Shown here: piece after piece, positions 17,587 through 27,165 of the stretch
Numbering within the stretch: the first letter of the stretch is position 1
How the letters are laid out: each line of letters opens with the position of its first letter
Source: Marinomonas polaris DSM 16579
GTDB lineage: Bacteria; Pseudomonadota; Gammaproteobacteria; Pseudomonadales; Marinomonadaceae
Assembly (NCBI RefSeq): GCF_900129155.1
Contig: NZ_FQVF01000019.1
Span: 1 to 64,000 of the forward strand
DNA: 64,000 bases
Direction of reading: 5' to 3'
Notes under the pieces: model-generated
The model's input: the letters and a program-made list of their open reading frames with translations, nothing else
What the model was told of the DNA's origin: nothing
Database searches by the model: none
Program-made: the position numbers and the translations under genes

Positions 17587-18735
17587 ATGCTGAATTCCGC
17601 TCTATTATCTAGCCAATCGTTCTTATTTGATGAACTTTTAAACAATTGGTCTTGTTATGGTATCAACAAGGAAGATGGCTATAGTTATGAAAGCATGAAC
17701 CATGACTGGACCAACAATAGTGTTGGCCGTGTTCGTTTATTAACTCAATGTCGTCAGCTATATACTTTTAGTCATGCCTGCCAGATCAAAAACATGCCAG
17801 AGTGGCAAGTGAAGCTAACCCCGCTTTTCGACTTCATCACTTCTCATTATTTTATCGATGAACGCTGGATTTTTTCGTTGCATGACGATCTTTCAATCAA
17901 AGACACACAATCAGACGCATATGCTCTTGCTTTCGTATTACTGTCTTTTAGCCATTATTACAGAGTAACAAAAGATGATCGCGCTCTTATTTTTATGAAA
18001 AAAACGCATCTCTTTTTATTAGATAATATGCGAGCCCTATCAGGTGGTTTTTATGAATCCTATCCTGTCGATACAAGCCAAATTCGTCGCCAAAACCCAC
18101 ACATGCACTTACTAGAAGGTTATGTTGCTGCTTTTAATACAACTAACGATGACGATTATAAAGAGGCTATCCAATCTCTACTTTCATTAGCACTTGAACG
18201 TTTTTATCACAAAGAAACGAAGACACTACGTGAGTTTTTTAGTGCTGATTGGAGTATTGACCCTCAAACAGGCAATCAAGTAGAACCTGGGCATCACTTC
18301 GAATGGGTCTGGTTGCTTTACCAAGCAAATAAAATAATCCCTAACTCCGACTATACTGACTTAGCACAACAACTATGGCTAACAGCAACCAGACATGGAC
18401 TAGCCAACAATGGCGGCATTTATAATCAAATAGATGGAGATACCAAGCACCCCATTGATAAAGAAAAACGTATCTGGCCGATTACCGAATATTTAAAAGC
18501 AGTCACAGTAATGCCGATTGGCAAAGAAGAGAAAATCGACCGTTTAGAGAAATGCATCAACTTTGCTCAGCAGCACTATTTTCTACCAAACGGCCGTTGG
18601 AATGAATACCTTAACGAAGACAACACACCAAAAAACTATCCGCTTCCCGGAACCAGCAGCTATCATATTTTTCTCGGCCTGACAGAAGTGATAGCATGGG
18701 CAAAAGCAAACAACGGTTTTCTGGGCTCTTTCTAG
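17587..18735 (+). CDS. AGE-family (N-acylglucosamine 2-epimerase-like) sugar isomerase
   Basis: A 382-residue (alpha/alpha)6-barrel protein. It shows the AGE family marks QCRQLYTFSHA (about residue 56), RRQNPHMHLLEGYVAAF (about 170) and EPGHHFEWVWLL (about 235), which hold the catalytic histidines. Family members interconvert N-acetylglucosamine/N-acetylmannosamine or mannose/fructose-type aldoses and ketoses. It lies between hldE (divergent) and hldD (same strand, 73 bases downstream), so a role in supplying a sugar for the LPS core is attractive but is only inferred from position. The exact substrate cannot be assigned. Confidence 0.83.
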   Translation: MLNSALLSSQSFLFDELLNNWSCYGINKEDGYSYESMNHDWTNNSVGRVRLLTQCRQLYTFSHACQIKNMPEWQVKLTPLFDFITSHYFIDERWIFSLHDDLSIKDTQSDAYALAFVLLSFSHYYRVTKDDRALIFMKKTHLFLLDNMRALSGGFYESYPVDTSQIRRQNPHMHLLEGYVAAFNTTNDDDYKEAIQSLLSLALERFYHKETKTLREFFSADWSIDPQTGNQVEPGHHFEWVWLLYQANKIIPNSDYTDLAQQLWLTATRHGLANNGGIYNQIDGDTKHPIDKEKRIWPITEYLKAVTVMPIGKEEKIDRLEKCINFAQQHYFLPNGRWNEYLNEDNTPKNYPLPGTSSYHIFLGLTEVIAWAKANNGFLGSF

Positions 18736-18808
18736 TTTTAGCTTACTGGCTTAGGCTTATACGTAAACTTAGCAAAGGCAAAACCTTAGATATTAGGACA
18801 AATATATT

Positions 18809-19756
18809 ATGTATATAGTAACTGGTGGTGCCGGATTCATTGGCAGTAATATCATCAAGGCCTTAAACAACAAAGGCATCAAGAATATCCTTTTGGTAGA
18901 TGATTTGACGGACGGTAAAAAATGTCTAAACCTGTCCGATCTTGATATTGCTGATTACATGGATATGTATGACTTCTTGGATGCTATTAAGAACGATACA
19001 TTAGGCATTAACCCTATTGCCGTTTTCCATGAAGGTGCTTGCTCAGCAACCACAGAGTGGAACGGTAAGTATGTTATGGACGTGAATTATCAATATTCAA
19101 AAGCGGTACTAGATTTTTGTTTAAAACATGATGCACCATTTTCCTATGCGTCTTCAGCTTCTGTTTATGGTTCTGGCCCCGTTTTTCAGGAGTCCCGTGA
19201 AAACGAAAAGCCACTTAACATGTACGCCTACTCAAAATTCCAATTTGACCAATACATTCGCGCTATTTTGCCGAAAGCGAAAAGCCAAATTGTTGGTTTC
19301 CGCTATTTCAACGTGTATGGACCTCGTGAGCAACATAAAGGCAGCATGGCAAGCGTGGCTTTCCACCTTCGTAACCAAGTACTTGCTGGCGAGAATCCAA
19401 AGCTTTTTGGCGCTTACGATGGCTACGAAGCTGGCGGTCAAAGCCGTGATTTCATTTACGTTGAAGATTTGGTTAATACCAAACTTTGGTTCCTAGAAAA
19501 CCCAGAGAAGTCAGGTATTTTTAATCTAGGTACAGGTAAAGCAGAGCCTTTCCGCACAATAGCTGAAACTGTTATAGCCCATTATGGAAAAGGCGAAATT
19601 GAATACATTCCCTTCCCTGAACACTTAAAAGGGGCTTATCAAAGCTTCACTGAGGCAGACATATGCAAGCTTCGTAAAGCTGGATATGAAGGAAATTTCC
19701 GCGGACTAGCGCAAGGTGTTCAAGATTACTTAGGTTGGCTCGATACGAATGGCTAA
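18809..19756 (+). CDS. hldD: ADP-L-glycero-D-manno-heptose 6-epimerase
   Basis: A 315-residue short-chain dehydrogenase-type epimerase that turns ADP-D,D-heptose into the L,D form used by WaaC/WaaF. It starts [19 protein letters not shown] with the NADP-binding GxxGxxG. It contains [19 protein letters not shown], the catalytic YAYSKFQFD (YxxxK) and the [20 protein letters not shown] segment that is diagnostic for HldD. AGGA lies upstream of the ATG. Its 3' end overlaps waaF by 8 bases. Confidence 0.97.
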   Translation: MYIVTGGAGFIGSNIIKALNNKGIKNILLVDDLTDGKKCLNLSDLDIADYMDMYDFLDAIKNDTLGINPIAVFHEGACSATTEWNGKYVMDVNYQYSKAVLDFCLKHDAPFSYASSASVYGSGPVFQESRENEKPLNMYAYSKFQFDQYIRAILPKAKSQIVGFRYFNVYGPREQHKGSMASVAFHLRNQVLAGENPKLFGAYDGYEAGGQSRDFIYVEDLVNTKLWFLENPEKSGIFNLGTGKAEPFRTIAETVIAHYGKGEIEYIPFPEHLKGAYQSFTEADICKLRKAGYEGNFRGLAQGVQDYLGWLDTNG

Positions 19757-20753
19757 ATATTTAATTGTTGGCCCATCTTGGGTTGGTGATATGGTCATGG
19801 CGCAGAGCCTCTTTATTACGCTAAAACAGCGTGATGAAGAGGCTATCATAGATGTCATTGGTCCAAACTGGTCATCACCTATATTGGCTAGAATGCCAGA
19901 GGTTCGTAACGCAATTACCTTGCCCACAGGTCATGGTGAATGGGGGATCAGTACGCGCCGCAAACTAGGGCATTCACTCCGTTCAGAACACTATGATCAC
20001 GCAATCGTGATGCCTCGTTCATGGAAGTCTGCCCTGGTACCCTTTTTTGCTAAGGTTACGCATCGCGTCGGCTTTACTGGTGAGCAGCGCTACATTCTGC
20101 TAAATGAGCGTCGCAAACTAGATAAAAGCATTTTAAATCAAACCGTAAAACGCTTTACATCTTTAGGATTGCCTAACGAGTTAGCCTATCCACCTATGGA
20201 TATCCCGTTACCTGCGTTACGAGTTGACACAGATAATCAGAAAAAACTCTTTCAATTACACAGCTTATCAAATAGACCTGCAATCGCTCTTATGGCGGGT
20301 GCGGAATTTGGTCCTTCTAAACAGTGGCCTATCCCTTATTTCCATGAATTAGCCAAAAGCGCCATTGAAGCGGGTTATCAAATCTGGGTATTAGGTGGAC
20401 CAAAAGACCAAAACGACGGCGAGGCAATCATTAGCCACCTAGGTGAGTTTGCCGTAAATCTTTGTGGAAAAACCCAATTGGTAGACGCTATAGATTTACT
20501 GGCGGTAGCAGAAAAAGCCGTTAGTAATGATTCTGGATTAATGCATATTGCAGCAGCCGTTGGCACTGAAGTACATGGAATCTATGGATCTACAAGCGAA
20601 TTATTTACACCACCTCTCACAAGCAACAAGACCATTCATAATCTTCACCTTGAATGCTCTCCTTGCTTTAAAAGAATCTGTCCGCTCGAGCACACCAACT
20701 GCCAGAATCAACTGACTCCTGACATGATTATAAGGACAGTCATTACCCAATGA
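19749..20753 (+). CDS. waaF: ADP-heptose:LPS heptosyltransferase II
   Basis: A 334-residue GT9 enzyme that adds the second heptose to the inner core. It opens with [22 protein letters not shown], a WaaF mark, and has [20 protein letters not shown], the donor-site region [14 protein letters not shown] and the GT9 C-terminal motif [26 protein letters not shown]. The C-terminal cysteine cluster [18 protein letters not shown] is usual for this family. It is translationally coupled to hldD (8-base overlap) and to the next GT9 gene (4-base ATGA overlap). Confidence 0.95.
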   Translation: MAKYLIVGPSWVGDMVMAQSLFITLKQRDEEAIIDVIGPNWSSPILARMPEVRNAITLPTGHGEWGISTRRKLGHSLRSEHYDHAIVMPRSWKSALVPFFAKVTHRVGFTGEQRYILLNERRKLDKSILNQTVKRFTSLGLPNELAYPPMDIPLPALRVDTDNQKKLFQLHSLSNRPAIALMAGAEFGPSKQWPIPYFHELAKSAIEAGYQIWVLGGPKDQNDGEAIISHLGEFAVNLCGKTQLVDAIDLLAVAEKAVSNDSGLMHIAAAVGTEVHGIYGSTSELFTPPLTSNKTIHNLHLECSPCFKRICPLEHTNCQNQLTPDMIIRTVITQ

Positions 20754-21682
20754 ATCTTGTATTACTCAGAAATAGGCCACATTTTGGAGCTCAAATAACC
20801 AGTATTCCGGTGCTGTTTTTCTTCTTCCAAAACTACGGCAATCAAGACCTGACTCTTTTATCAAAAAGCAATGTCGGATGGATTTACAACCAGCTGCCTT
20901 GGGTAAAAGAATGCATTCAGTCAAAAAGTAGACTCGAAGACCTTAAAAAACTTAAGCATTGTGACAACCTGCTTAATTTGAGACCTAGCAATCGCCTTCC
21001 TGTCATTTTATATAAATTTATTAAAGGTGGGAGAGTCTTCGACTTTGTAAAAAATGATTTTCTTATCCACTTAACTTCTGAAAAACATAACGTTTTATGT
21101 GATACAGAATACAGAGCGCTAGCTTATCTAAAAATCTTCATTAGAGATGAGCGCGCCCTACTGAATGCCCTAGCAGCGCCCTTTTTAGCGTTATTACAAG
21201 ACTCCAATTTGAATCTAGAAAGAGCAGAACTAAACATACTTATAATGCCTGGTGGCGGTGCTGGTGAAGGAAAAAAATGGGGAATTGAGAACTTTATTAG
21301 CGCTGTACAATCCATTGCCAATACACTAGAAAAAAATTGTCATCTCCATATTCTATTAGGGCCAGATGAGAAAAGAGAAATTCAATACATGCAGGAGCTG
21401 AATATCAAAAACTCATCTCTTCACGTAAATATCCCTCTTAACGACATAGCAAAGCTAGTCGATCACTGTGACTTAACAATAGCAAATGACTGTGGGCCAT
21501 CTCACATAGCGCAATGCATGCAAAAACCATATATAGGTCTATTTAGAGAGCCCAATACTGAGTGGTTTCTAAGCCATGCAAAGTCGGTTAAAGTGCTCCC
21601 ACAAAAAGGAAATGACATCAAAACCATTACCACCAAAAGCGTCACCGAATACGCTGTTAATTTATTGAAGAGCCAAGCATGA
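20750..21682 (+). CDS. GT9-family glycosyltransferase (heptosyltransferase-like, diverged)
   Basis: A 310-residue protein in the same run as waaF, coupled by 4-base overlaps on both sides. The C-terminal half keeps the GT9 pattern: LIMPGGGAGEGKKWGIENF corresponds to the donor-binding 'PGa....K.wp...f' loop and LTIANDCGPSHIAQCMQKPYIGLF to the 'D.g..HiA...g.P.i.lf' motif. The N-terminal half is much less conserved and has a hydrophobic stretch IPVLFFFFQNYG. It probably transfers a heptose or another sugar to the core. No typical waaC lies in the window, so it may replace it, but this is not provable from sequence. Confidence 0.75.
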   Translation: MNLVLLRNRPHFGAQITSIPVLFFFFQNYGNQDLTLLSKSNVGWIYNQLPWVKECIQSKSRLEDLKKLKHCDNLLNLRPSNRLPVILYKFIKGGRVFDFVKNDFLIHLTSEKHNVLCDTEYRALAYLKIFIRDERALLNALAAPFLALLQDSNLNLERAELNILIMPGGGAGEGKKWGIENFISAVQSIANTLEKNCHLHILLGPDEKREIQYMQELNIKNSSLHVNIPLNDIAKLVDHCDLTIANDCGPSHIAQCMQKPYIGLFREPNTEWFLSHAKSVKVLPQKGNDIKTITTKSVTEYAVNLLKSQA

Positions 21683-22464
21683 AAATTTCAGGCAATATCA
21701 TCACCCTCAACGAAGAGAAAAATATCGCCGCTTGTATAGAGTCTATGCAAACTGTCTGCGATGAAATTATCGTAGTTGACTCAGGAAGCACCGATAATAC
21801 GATTGAAATCGCTAAGAGCTTAGGCGCAACCGTAGTAAAGCAGCCCTATCTAGGTGACGGCATCCAAAAAAATGTCGCACTAAACCACACTCAAAATACT
21901 TGGGTACTAAGCTTAGATGCTGATGAACGCTTAACACCAGAAATGACACAAGCCATTCAGCAGCTAGATCTAGAATCTACCAGCATTGAAGGCTACTCAT
22001 TTCGCAGACAAAATATGATTGGCAACCGCTGGATCAAGCATTGCGGTTGGTACCCTGACCGCTGCATTCGATTATACAATACAGACAAAACTCGCTTTGC
22101 CGATGTTAAACAACACGCCAGCGTGCAAACTAAAAACGTCAAAAATATCGATGCCGATATCATCCACTATTCCTTTAAAAATATTGGCGAATTATTTGCC
22201 AAGCCTGGTCGTAATTTCAGTGGAAGAGCAGCTAAAATCATGTACGCAAAAGGCAAGCGCGCGAATTGCTTCTCTCCTTTTACTCACGGCCTAAATGCTT
22301 TTATCCGTAAGTATATTTTTCAAAGGGGATTCATGGGTGGCGTAGATGGAATGACAGTAGCATTGAGTGCGGCGGTCAATAGCTATCTCAAATACGCTAA
22401 ACTGCTTGAATATCAACGCGATCCTAGCGTCACAAAACAAGACGACTTTAAAAACATCTGGTAA
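21679..22464 (+). CDS. GT2-family glycosyltransferase (WaaE/KdtX-like)
   Basis: A 261-residue inverting glycosyltransferase. It has the GT-A start KISGNIITLNEEKNIAACIESM, the nucleotide-sugar pocket IIVVDSGSTDNTIEIAKSLGA and the metal-binding DxD-type motif SLDADERLTPEM. The later CGWYPDRCIRLYN and the C-terminal FIRKYIFQRGFMGGVDG are typical of WaaE-like beta-glucosyltransferases that extend the inner-core heptose. The family match is clear but the donor sugar is inferred. It overlaps the preceding GT9 gene by 4 bases. Confidence 0.85.
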   Translation: MKISGNIITLNEEKNIAACIESMQTVCDEIIVVDSGSTDNTIEIAKSLGATVVKQPYLGDGIQKNVALNHTQNTWVLSLDADERLTPEMTQAIQQLDLESTSIEGYSFRRQNMIGNRWIKHCGWYPDRCIRLYNTDKTRFADVKQHASVQTKNVKNIDADIIHYSFKNIGELFAKPGRNFSGRAAKIMYAKGKRANCFSPFTHGLNAFIRKYIFQRGFMGGVDGMTVALSAAVNSYLKYAKLLEYQRDPSVTKQDDFKNIW

Positions 22465-22482
22465 CAAAACAGGCGATACACC

Positions 22483-23526
22483 TTGAGCAAAATGCTAACA
22501 GTACTTCATGTCAATCTCGCTAAAGGCTTCCGTGGCGGCGAGAGACAAACAGAGCTTCTTATAAGAGCCCTAGCAAAGCACTTTAAAATAAAGCAATTGC
22601 TTGCTTGTCGAGAAGATTCCCCGCTTCGTACTAGGCTTGCTGACGTCGAGGACCTGTCTTTTGTTACGGCAAATAACCAGTTATCAGGCCACTATGCAGC
22701 TCCTCATGCTGATATCGTTCATGCGCATGAAGCCAAAGCTGTCCATTGGGCTTATATTCACAAGCTATTAAGAAACACCCCTTACATACTTACTCGACGA
22801 GTCGATACTGTCGTAAAAGATAAGTGGTTAAATAAAAAGACATACAGTAATGCGTCTGCATTAGTGGGCATATCCACACTTATTGCTAACCAAATTCGTG
22901 ATAAAAAATGGGGAGAAGTCAATCAGATCCCTAGTACCTTAGCCCATTTAGAAACCGATCACAAAGAAGGCGAAGCCTTTCGAAATGCTTTTCCTGGAAA
23001 GACAATTATTGGCCATGTAGGTGCATTAGTTGATAAACATAAGGGACAAAAAGTTCTTATTGAAGCTGCTAGCCTATTAGAAAAAAGCCATCCCGACTTA
23101 CATATTGTTTTTTTCGGCGATGGTGCAGATAAAGAAGAACTTGAGTCTTTATCCAAAGACATTAAAAATATTACATGGATGGGATTCAGACCAAAGATTG
23201 GTGACTATTTACCTTACTTCGATCTTTTTGCCTTCCCCTCTAGAAATGAGGGTTTAGGGTCTACATTGTTAGACGTTATGGATGCAGGTGTGCCTATCAT
23301 TGCCTCTAATGTTGGTGGCATTCCAGACATTGTTATTAATAACGAGACTGGAATATTAATCGAAGCAAACGATAGTTCTGCACTCAAAGACGCCATAATA
23401 AAGCTTTCCAGTGATAAGGCACTTCAAACGAGATTGGTCGAGGGAGCCAAAAAACAAATTGAAAATTATACGCCACAAAAAATGGCTGAAAGATATTTTT
23501 CCATCTATGAAAAAATAACGGCCTGA
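22483..23526 (+). CDS. GT4-family glycosyltransferase
   Basis: A 347-residue GT-B enzyme of LPS core or surface glycan assembly. The N-terminal domain starts LTVLHVNLAKGFRGGERQTELLIRAL, with the acceptor-site GGxxxQ type motif. The C-terminal Glycos_transf_1 domain shows GHVGALVDKHKGQKVLIEA, FFGDGADKEEL and the EX7E-like FPSRNEGLGSTLLDVMDAGVPIIASNVGG. The start is a TTG at 22483 with AGG 9 bases upstream; an ATG at 22492 is possible. It is the last plus-strand gene of the core cluster. Confidence 0.87.
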   Translation: MSKMLTVLHVNLAKGFRGGERQTELLIRALAKHFKIKQLLACREDSPLRTRLADVEDLSFVTANNQLSGHYAAPHADIVHAHEAKAVHWAYIHKLLRNTPYILTRRVDTVVKDKWLNKKTYSNASALVGISTLIANQIRDKKWGEVNQIPSTLAHLETDHKEGEAFRNAFPGKTIIGHVGALVDKHKGQKVLIEAASLLEKSHPDLHIVFFGDGADKEELESLSKDIKNITWMGFRPKIGDYLPYFDLFAFPSRNEGLGSTLLDVMDAGVPIIASNVGGIPDIVINNETGILIEANDSSALKDAIIKLSSDKALQTRLVEGAKKQIENYTPQKMAERYFSIYEKITA

Positions 23527-23548
23527 TATACAAAAACAGACCGTTATT
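23513..23548 (-). terminator. Stem-loop between the convergent GT4 and sulfatase-fold genes
   Basis: The arms AATAACGG (23513-23520) and CCGTTATT (23541-23548) pair across a 20-base loop. Read on the minus strand the stem is followed by TTTTC, which suits termination of the minus-strand gene. Confidence 0.45.
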
Positions 23549-23558
23549 TAAAGCCTAA

Positions 23559-25388
23559 CTATTTCCTAAATCGACTAACACTTTCTAGTGCATCCTTTAA
23601 ATAGATATAGTTAGGCTCTGCACCTTTTTTTACTCTATTTGTTAAATCATAGATTTTATATTGACCACCAGCACCCACTTCCAAAATACTATCATTAGTA
23701 ATCAAGGCATAAGCAGCATAACTTGACGAAAGCACCCAATCTCGCTTTTCACTACTACCTAAAAGATCAATGCCTTCTGAATAAGTATTTAGATGACTAG
23801 TAACGCCAAGATAATTTTTCATTAATGTAGGTACAACATCTTCATGGCTCGTTATAGAATCTAGCTTTTCTTTTTCTAATTTCACTCCAATATTAGGTCC
23901 AACCATAATAAATGGTACATGAGTTTGTGCTGCCGTAAAATTACTATTATGCCCCCAATAATTGAGTTTATTGTCATTCAACTCTTGGGCATGATCACCC
24001 GTAATAATAACAAGGGTATTCTCGGCATCACCAGTTAACTTCAACTCATCCAGCACCTGTTTAGCCAAATCATCAACATAGCGGACACTCGTTTTATAAC
24101 GATTCATAAATGGTGTAGGATCAGAATCTTTATTAAGAGCTAAGTAATTTACATCCGCCAACATAGGTTCATATTTTTTGTCGTAATCTTTCGGAAAATC
24201 GTAGCCATGCGGAGCATCGTAAAAAAGAAACGAGAAGGTTGGTTTAGACTTATCTCTATGTTGATACCACCGCAACCAATCTTCGGTCAGATTTTTATCT
24301 CTTTCAGCAGGAGAGCTTCCTTCAGACCTTAGACGCAAACCATTCACTTTGGCGAAAACAGTTTGATTAAACTCAGGATCTGTCAAAGAAGCAGAAGTAA
24401 AAATACCTAGCTGATAATCCAACGCTTGAAGGCGATCCATAAAAACGGGAGATCTTTGATTCGATAGCATGCTTTGCCAATACGTCCCAGGTAGACCATA
24501 GAAAAGGCCAAAAATACCTGTTCGAGTCGCATTCCCTGTTGATATGTGATTAGCGAAAGAAACGCCGTTTTGAGCATAAGCCCACATGTTAGGTGAATTA
24601 TCAGCATTAAAGGTATCAAAACGCCATGAGTCCACTACCAAAAACATAATATTCACAGGCTTATCGACAGTAACTGTATTCAGCTCTCCAATTGGATAGT
24701 TAAGGTTACTGCTTACTTTTAAAGACAGCTTCTTTTGCTGCTCTAATGCCTTCTCATCAATCCAACCATGTTTTCGCATCCAATCATTTGCAGTAGCAGG
24801 TTGAAATAGAGGCAAATAGCTTTTACTGATAGTAACAGGCTGGTATGCGTTTGCTGCAGCCCATATGTGAATAAAATTACTAACAAAAAAACATAAAACA
24901 AAAAAACATACAAAATACCTTTTTTTAAGTTTTCTTTCTGGATAGGCACTTAAAAAATGCAGTAAAGCATACTCAATTAAAAATATAACGAGAAAACTAA
25001 AAGCAGCGACAAGCCAAGTAACGATGGAAAAATCAACCACATCACCGGACAATACAAGTTTAAGGACGACCTCGTTGATATGAAAACGATACTGGGCAAA
25101 AACAAAGGTATCAATCAGTTGCACAAATAGTGAAACAGACGCCAAAAAACTAATAATCAAATAAAATATTTTTCTAGGAAGAAAAATAAATATAAAAGCA
25201 AAAAAACCTAAAATCCCACCTAATAATGCCATTTGCCCTATTAAACTCGTGACAATAAAAGAGGACCCTAAGATATCTGTAGGAAATTCAGGTAAAAATG
25301 AGAAGTACCTTATTGCTAAAAGTATAGAAAAAAATATATTTATTATTAGGAAGCAACCAAAAACTGAACGCTTATTACCAAGAGCCAT
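23559..25388 (-). CDS. PbgA/YejM-like inner-membrane sulfatase-fold protein
   Basis: A 609-residue protein with five N-terminal membrane helices (DUF3413-type, about residues 1-185) and a periplasmic sulfatase-fold domain (about 240-600). The domain starts KPVNIMFLVVDSWRFDTFN and has TGNATRTGIFGLFYGLPGTYW, LFYDAPHGYDFP and VIITGDHAQELNDNKLNYWGHNSNF. These fit PbgA/YejM (LapC), which binds LPS in the inner membrane and restrains LapB-FtsH proteolysis of LpxC. Its location beside the LPS core genes supports the same role, but this is inferred. E. coli yejM is about 586 residues, so length agrees. Confidence 0.83.
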   Translation of the reverse strand: MALGNKRSVFGCFLIINIFFSILLAIRYFSFLPEFPTDILGSSFIVTSLIGQMALLGGILGFFAFIFIFLPRKIFYLIISFLASVSLFVQLIDTFVFAQYRFHINEVVLKLVLSGDVVDFSIVTWLVAAFSFLVIFLIEYALLHFLSAYPERKLKKRYFVCFFVLCFFVSNFIHIWAAANAYQPVTISKSYLPLFQPATANDWMRKHGWIDEKALEQQKKLSLKVSSNLNYPIGELNTVTVDKPVNIMFLVVDSWRFDTFNADNSPNMWAYAQNGVSFANHISTGNATRTGIFGLFYGLPGTYWQSMLSNQRSPVFMDRLQALDYQLGIFTSASLTDPEFNQTVFAKVNGLRLRSEGSSPAERDKNLTEDWLRWYQHRDKSKPTFSFLFYDAPHGYDFPKDYDKKYEPMLADVNYLALNKDSDPTPFMNRYKTSVRYVDDLAKQVLDELKLTGDAENTLVIITGDHAQELNDNKLNYWGHNSNFTAAQTHVPFIMVGPNIGVKLEKEKLDSITSHEDVVPTLMKNYLGVTSHLNTYSEGIDLLGSSEKRDWVLSSSYAAYALITNDSILEVGAGGQYKIYDLTNRVKKGAEPNYIYLKDALESVSRFRK

Positions 25389-25436
25389 GATAAAAACCTA
25401 GAAGATTAATTTAAAAAGCAAAAATTGAAAATAAAA

Positions 25437-26606
25437 TCATGAATCAACACCAAATAAATCCCGCGTATAAACTTTATTTTTTACGGTAGATATATCATCT
25501 GTCATTCTGTTTGCTACGATCACATCGGATATCGCTTTAAACTCCTCTAAGCTTTTCATTACTTTCGAGTTAAAAAAGTTATCTTCATTAAGCGCTGGCT
25601 CATACACAACAACTTCTACACCTTTGGCTTTTATACGTTTCATAACACCTTGAATAGCAGACGCTCTGAAATTATCAGAACCAACTTTCATCACGAGACG
25701 ATAAATCCCGACGACTTTGGGGCTATTTTTCAAGATAGATTCAGCAACAAAATCTTTACGTGTAGCATTTGCGTCAACAATCGCTCGCACCAAATTGTTT
25801 GGGACCTTGTCATAATTAGCTAGTAGCTGTTTGGTATCTTTTGGTAAGCAGTATCCACCATAACCAAATGACGGATTGTTATAGTGACTACCAATACGCG
25901 GATCAAGCCCAACACCTTGAATAATTTGACGACTATCTAAATGGTGAGATTCCGCATAGCTGTCTAACTCATTAAAAAATGCAACGCGCATGGCCAAATA
26001 AGTATTAGCAAATAGCTTAATGGCCTCAGCTTCAGTTGCCCCTGTGAGCAGCACATCTATGTCTGTTTTTTCCGCGCCCTGAACAAGCAGATCTGCAAAA
26101 ACCTGCGCTCTATCTGAGACCTCCCCAACGACAATCCGCGAAGGATATAAGTTGTCATATAACGCCTTGCCTTCACGCAAAAACTCAGGTGAAAATAAAA
26201 GATTATTAGTAGAAAAACGCTCGCTCGCGGACTTTGTAAAGCCTACCGGGACAGTAGATTTCACCACCATGACCGCATTAGGATTGATACGCATAACATC
26301 CTGAATTACGGACTCAACATGGCTAGTATTAAAATAATTTGTTTCTGGATCATAATCGGTAGGGGTTGCAATGATCACATAGTCTGCACCAAGATAAGCC
26401 TCTTCCTTGTTTAGCGTTGCAACAAAATTAAGGTTTTCTTCGGCTAAATAACGCTCTATATCACGGTCTTCGATAGGTGACTGTTTTTTATTAAGCATAT
26501 CTACCTTAGCGGCAACAATGTCCAAGGCGACGACATGATTGTACTTTGCTAATAACAGAGCATTAGAAATGCCAACATACCCAGTTCCAGCCACTGCTAT
26601 TTTCAT
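25437..26606 (-). CDS. ugd: UDP-glucose 6-dehydrogenase
   Basis: A 389-residue NAD-dependent enzyme that oxidises UDP-glucose to UDP-glucuronate for surface polysaccharide or lipid A modification. It opens [20 protein letters not shown] (Rossmann GxGxxG) and has [45 protein letters not shown] and the catalytic cysteine in [14 protein letters not shown] (about residue 255). This is the short E. coli/Klebsiella-type form. It lies 48 bases upstream of the PbgA-like gene in the same direction, so the two may be co-transcribed. Confidence 0.95.
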   Translation of the reverse strand: MKIAVAGTGYVGISNALLLAKYNHVVALDIVAAKVDMLNKKQSPIEDRDIERYLAEENLNFVATLNKEEAYLGADYVIIATPTDYDPETNYFNTSHVESVIQDVMRINPNAVMVVKSTVPVGFTKSASERFSTNNLLFSPEFLREGKALYDNLYPSRIVVGEVSDRAQVFADLLVQGAEKTDIDVLLTGATEAEAIKLFANTYLAMRVAFFNELDSYAESHHLDSRQIIQGVGLDPRIGSHYNNPSFGYGGYCLPKDTKQLLANYDKVPNNLVRAIVDANATRKDFVAESILKNSPKVVGIYRLVMKVGSDNFRASAIQGVMKRIKAKGVEVVVYEPALNEDNFFNSKVMKSLEEFKAISDVIVANRMTDDISTVKNKVYTRDLFGVDS

Positions 26607-26773
26607 TCAGTTTACCTTTTGTTTTAAAGATAGAATTTGTATTCAAAAGAGGCTATTTTACAGTTTGCACCATAATTAAAAATGCCAAATCGTGTTTTTT
26701 TATTATTTACATCAAGAAATGCAGCAAATCGAGAACACCACAGCTAATCTTAATAAAAAACAAGGAGTTCTAT

Positions 26774-27091
26774 ATGAAGTTTGAACTGGTAGATCGTCAA
26801 GGCTATATCCCTGATCTTATCTATGGCGCCTCAGGACAAGAGCTTTCCTGCTTTATTCCCAGTGACTATCCATTCCAACAAGTCAGCTACAACAATGGCG
26901 AAGGCGAAGCCATTATCGATAAACACACATGGCACTTTTTCTTTACTCAAGAAGGAATTGGCATCAAATTAATGGACGGCATCGTAACATTAAAAGAAGC
27001 CGAACATTTCTTGCTTGCAGTTAAATCACACATTTGGGGGGAAACACACCAACAAGTGCAAATATTTATGGCAGGAGCAACACCAAAATAA
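26774..27091 (+). CDS. Hypothetical protein
   Basis: A 105-residue soluble protein with no signal peptide or membrane segment and no family I recognise. It starts MKFELVDRQGYIPDLIYGAS and ends in a mixed alpha/beta pattern (TWHFFFTQEGIGIKLMDGIV, then a helix around KEAEHFLLAVKSH). AAGGAG six bases before the ATG supports translation. It stands alone between ugd (divergent) and the sulfurtransferase (convergent). Function unknown. Confidence 0.65.
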   Translation: MKFELVDRQGYIPDLIYGASGQELSCFIPSDYPFQQVSYNNGEGEAIIDKHTWHFFFTQEGIGIKLMDGIVTLKEAEHFLLAVKSHIWGETHQQVQIFMAGATPK

Positions 27092-27100
27092 CTAGGTTTC

Positions 27101-27141
27101 ATGACGGAGCTTACCTCGATCAAAAGGCCCAGCTCCGTCAT
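27101..27141. terminator. Long-stem hairpin between convergent genes
   Basis: Perfect 11-base arms ATGACGGAGCT (27101-27111) and AGCTCCGTCAT (27131-27141) enclose a 19-base loop between the hypothetical gene and the sulfurtransferase. There is no T-run on either side, so its action as an intrinsic terminator is uncertain. Confidence 0.45.
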
Positions 27142-27165
27142 ATTCACTATGCAAAGTCTATGTCA

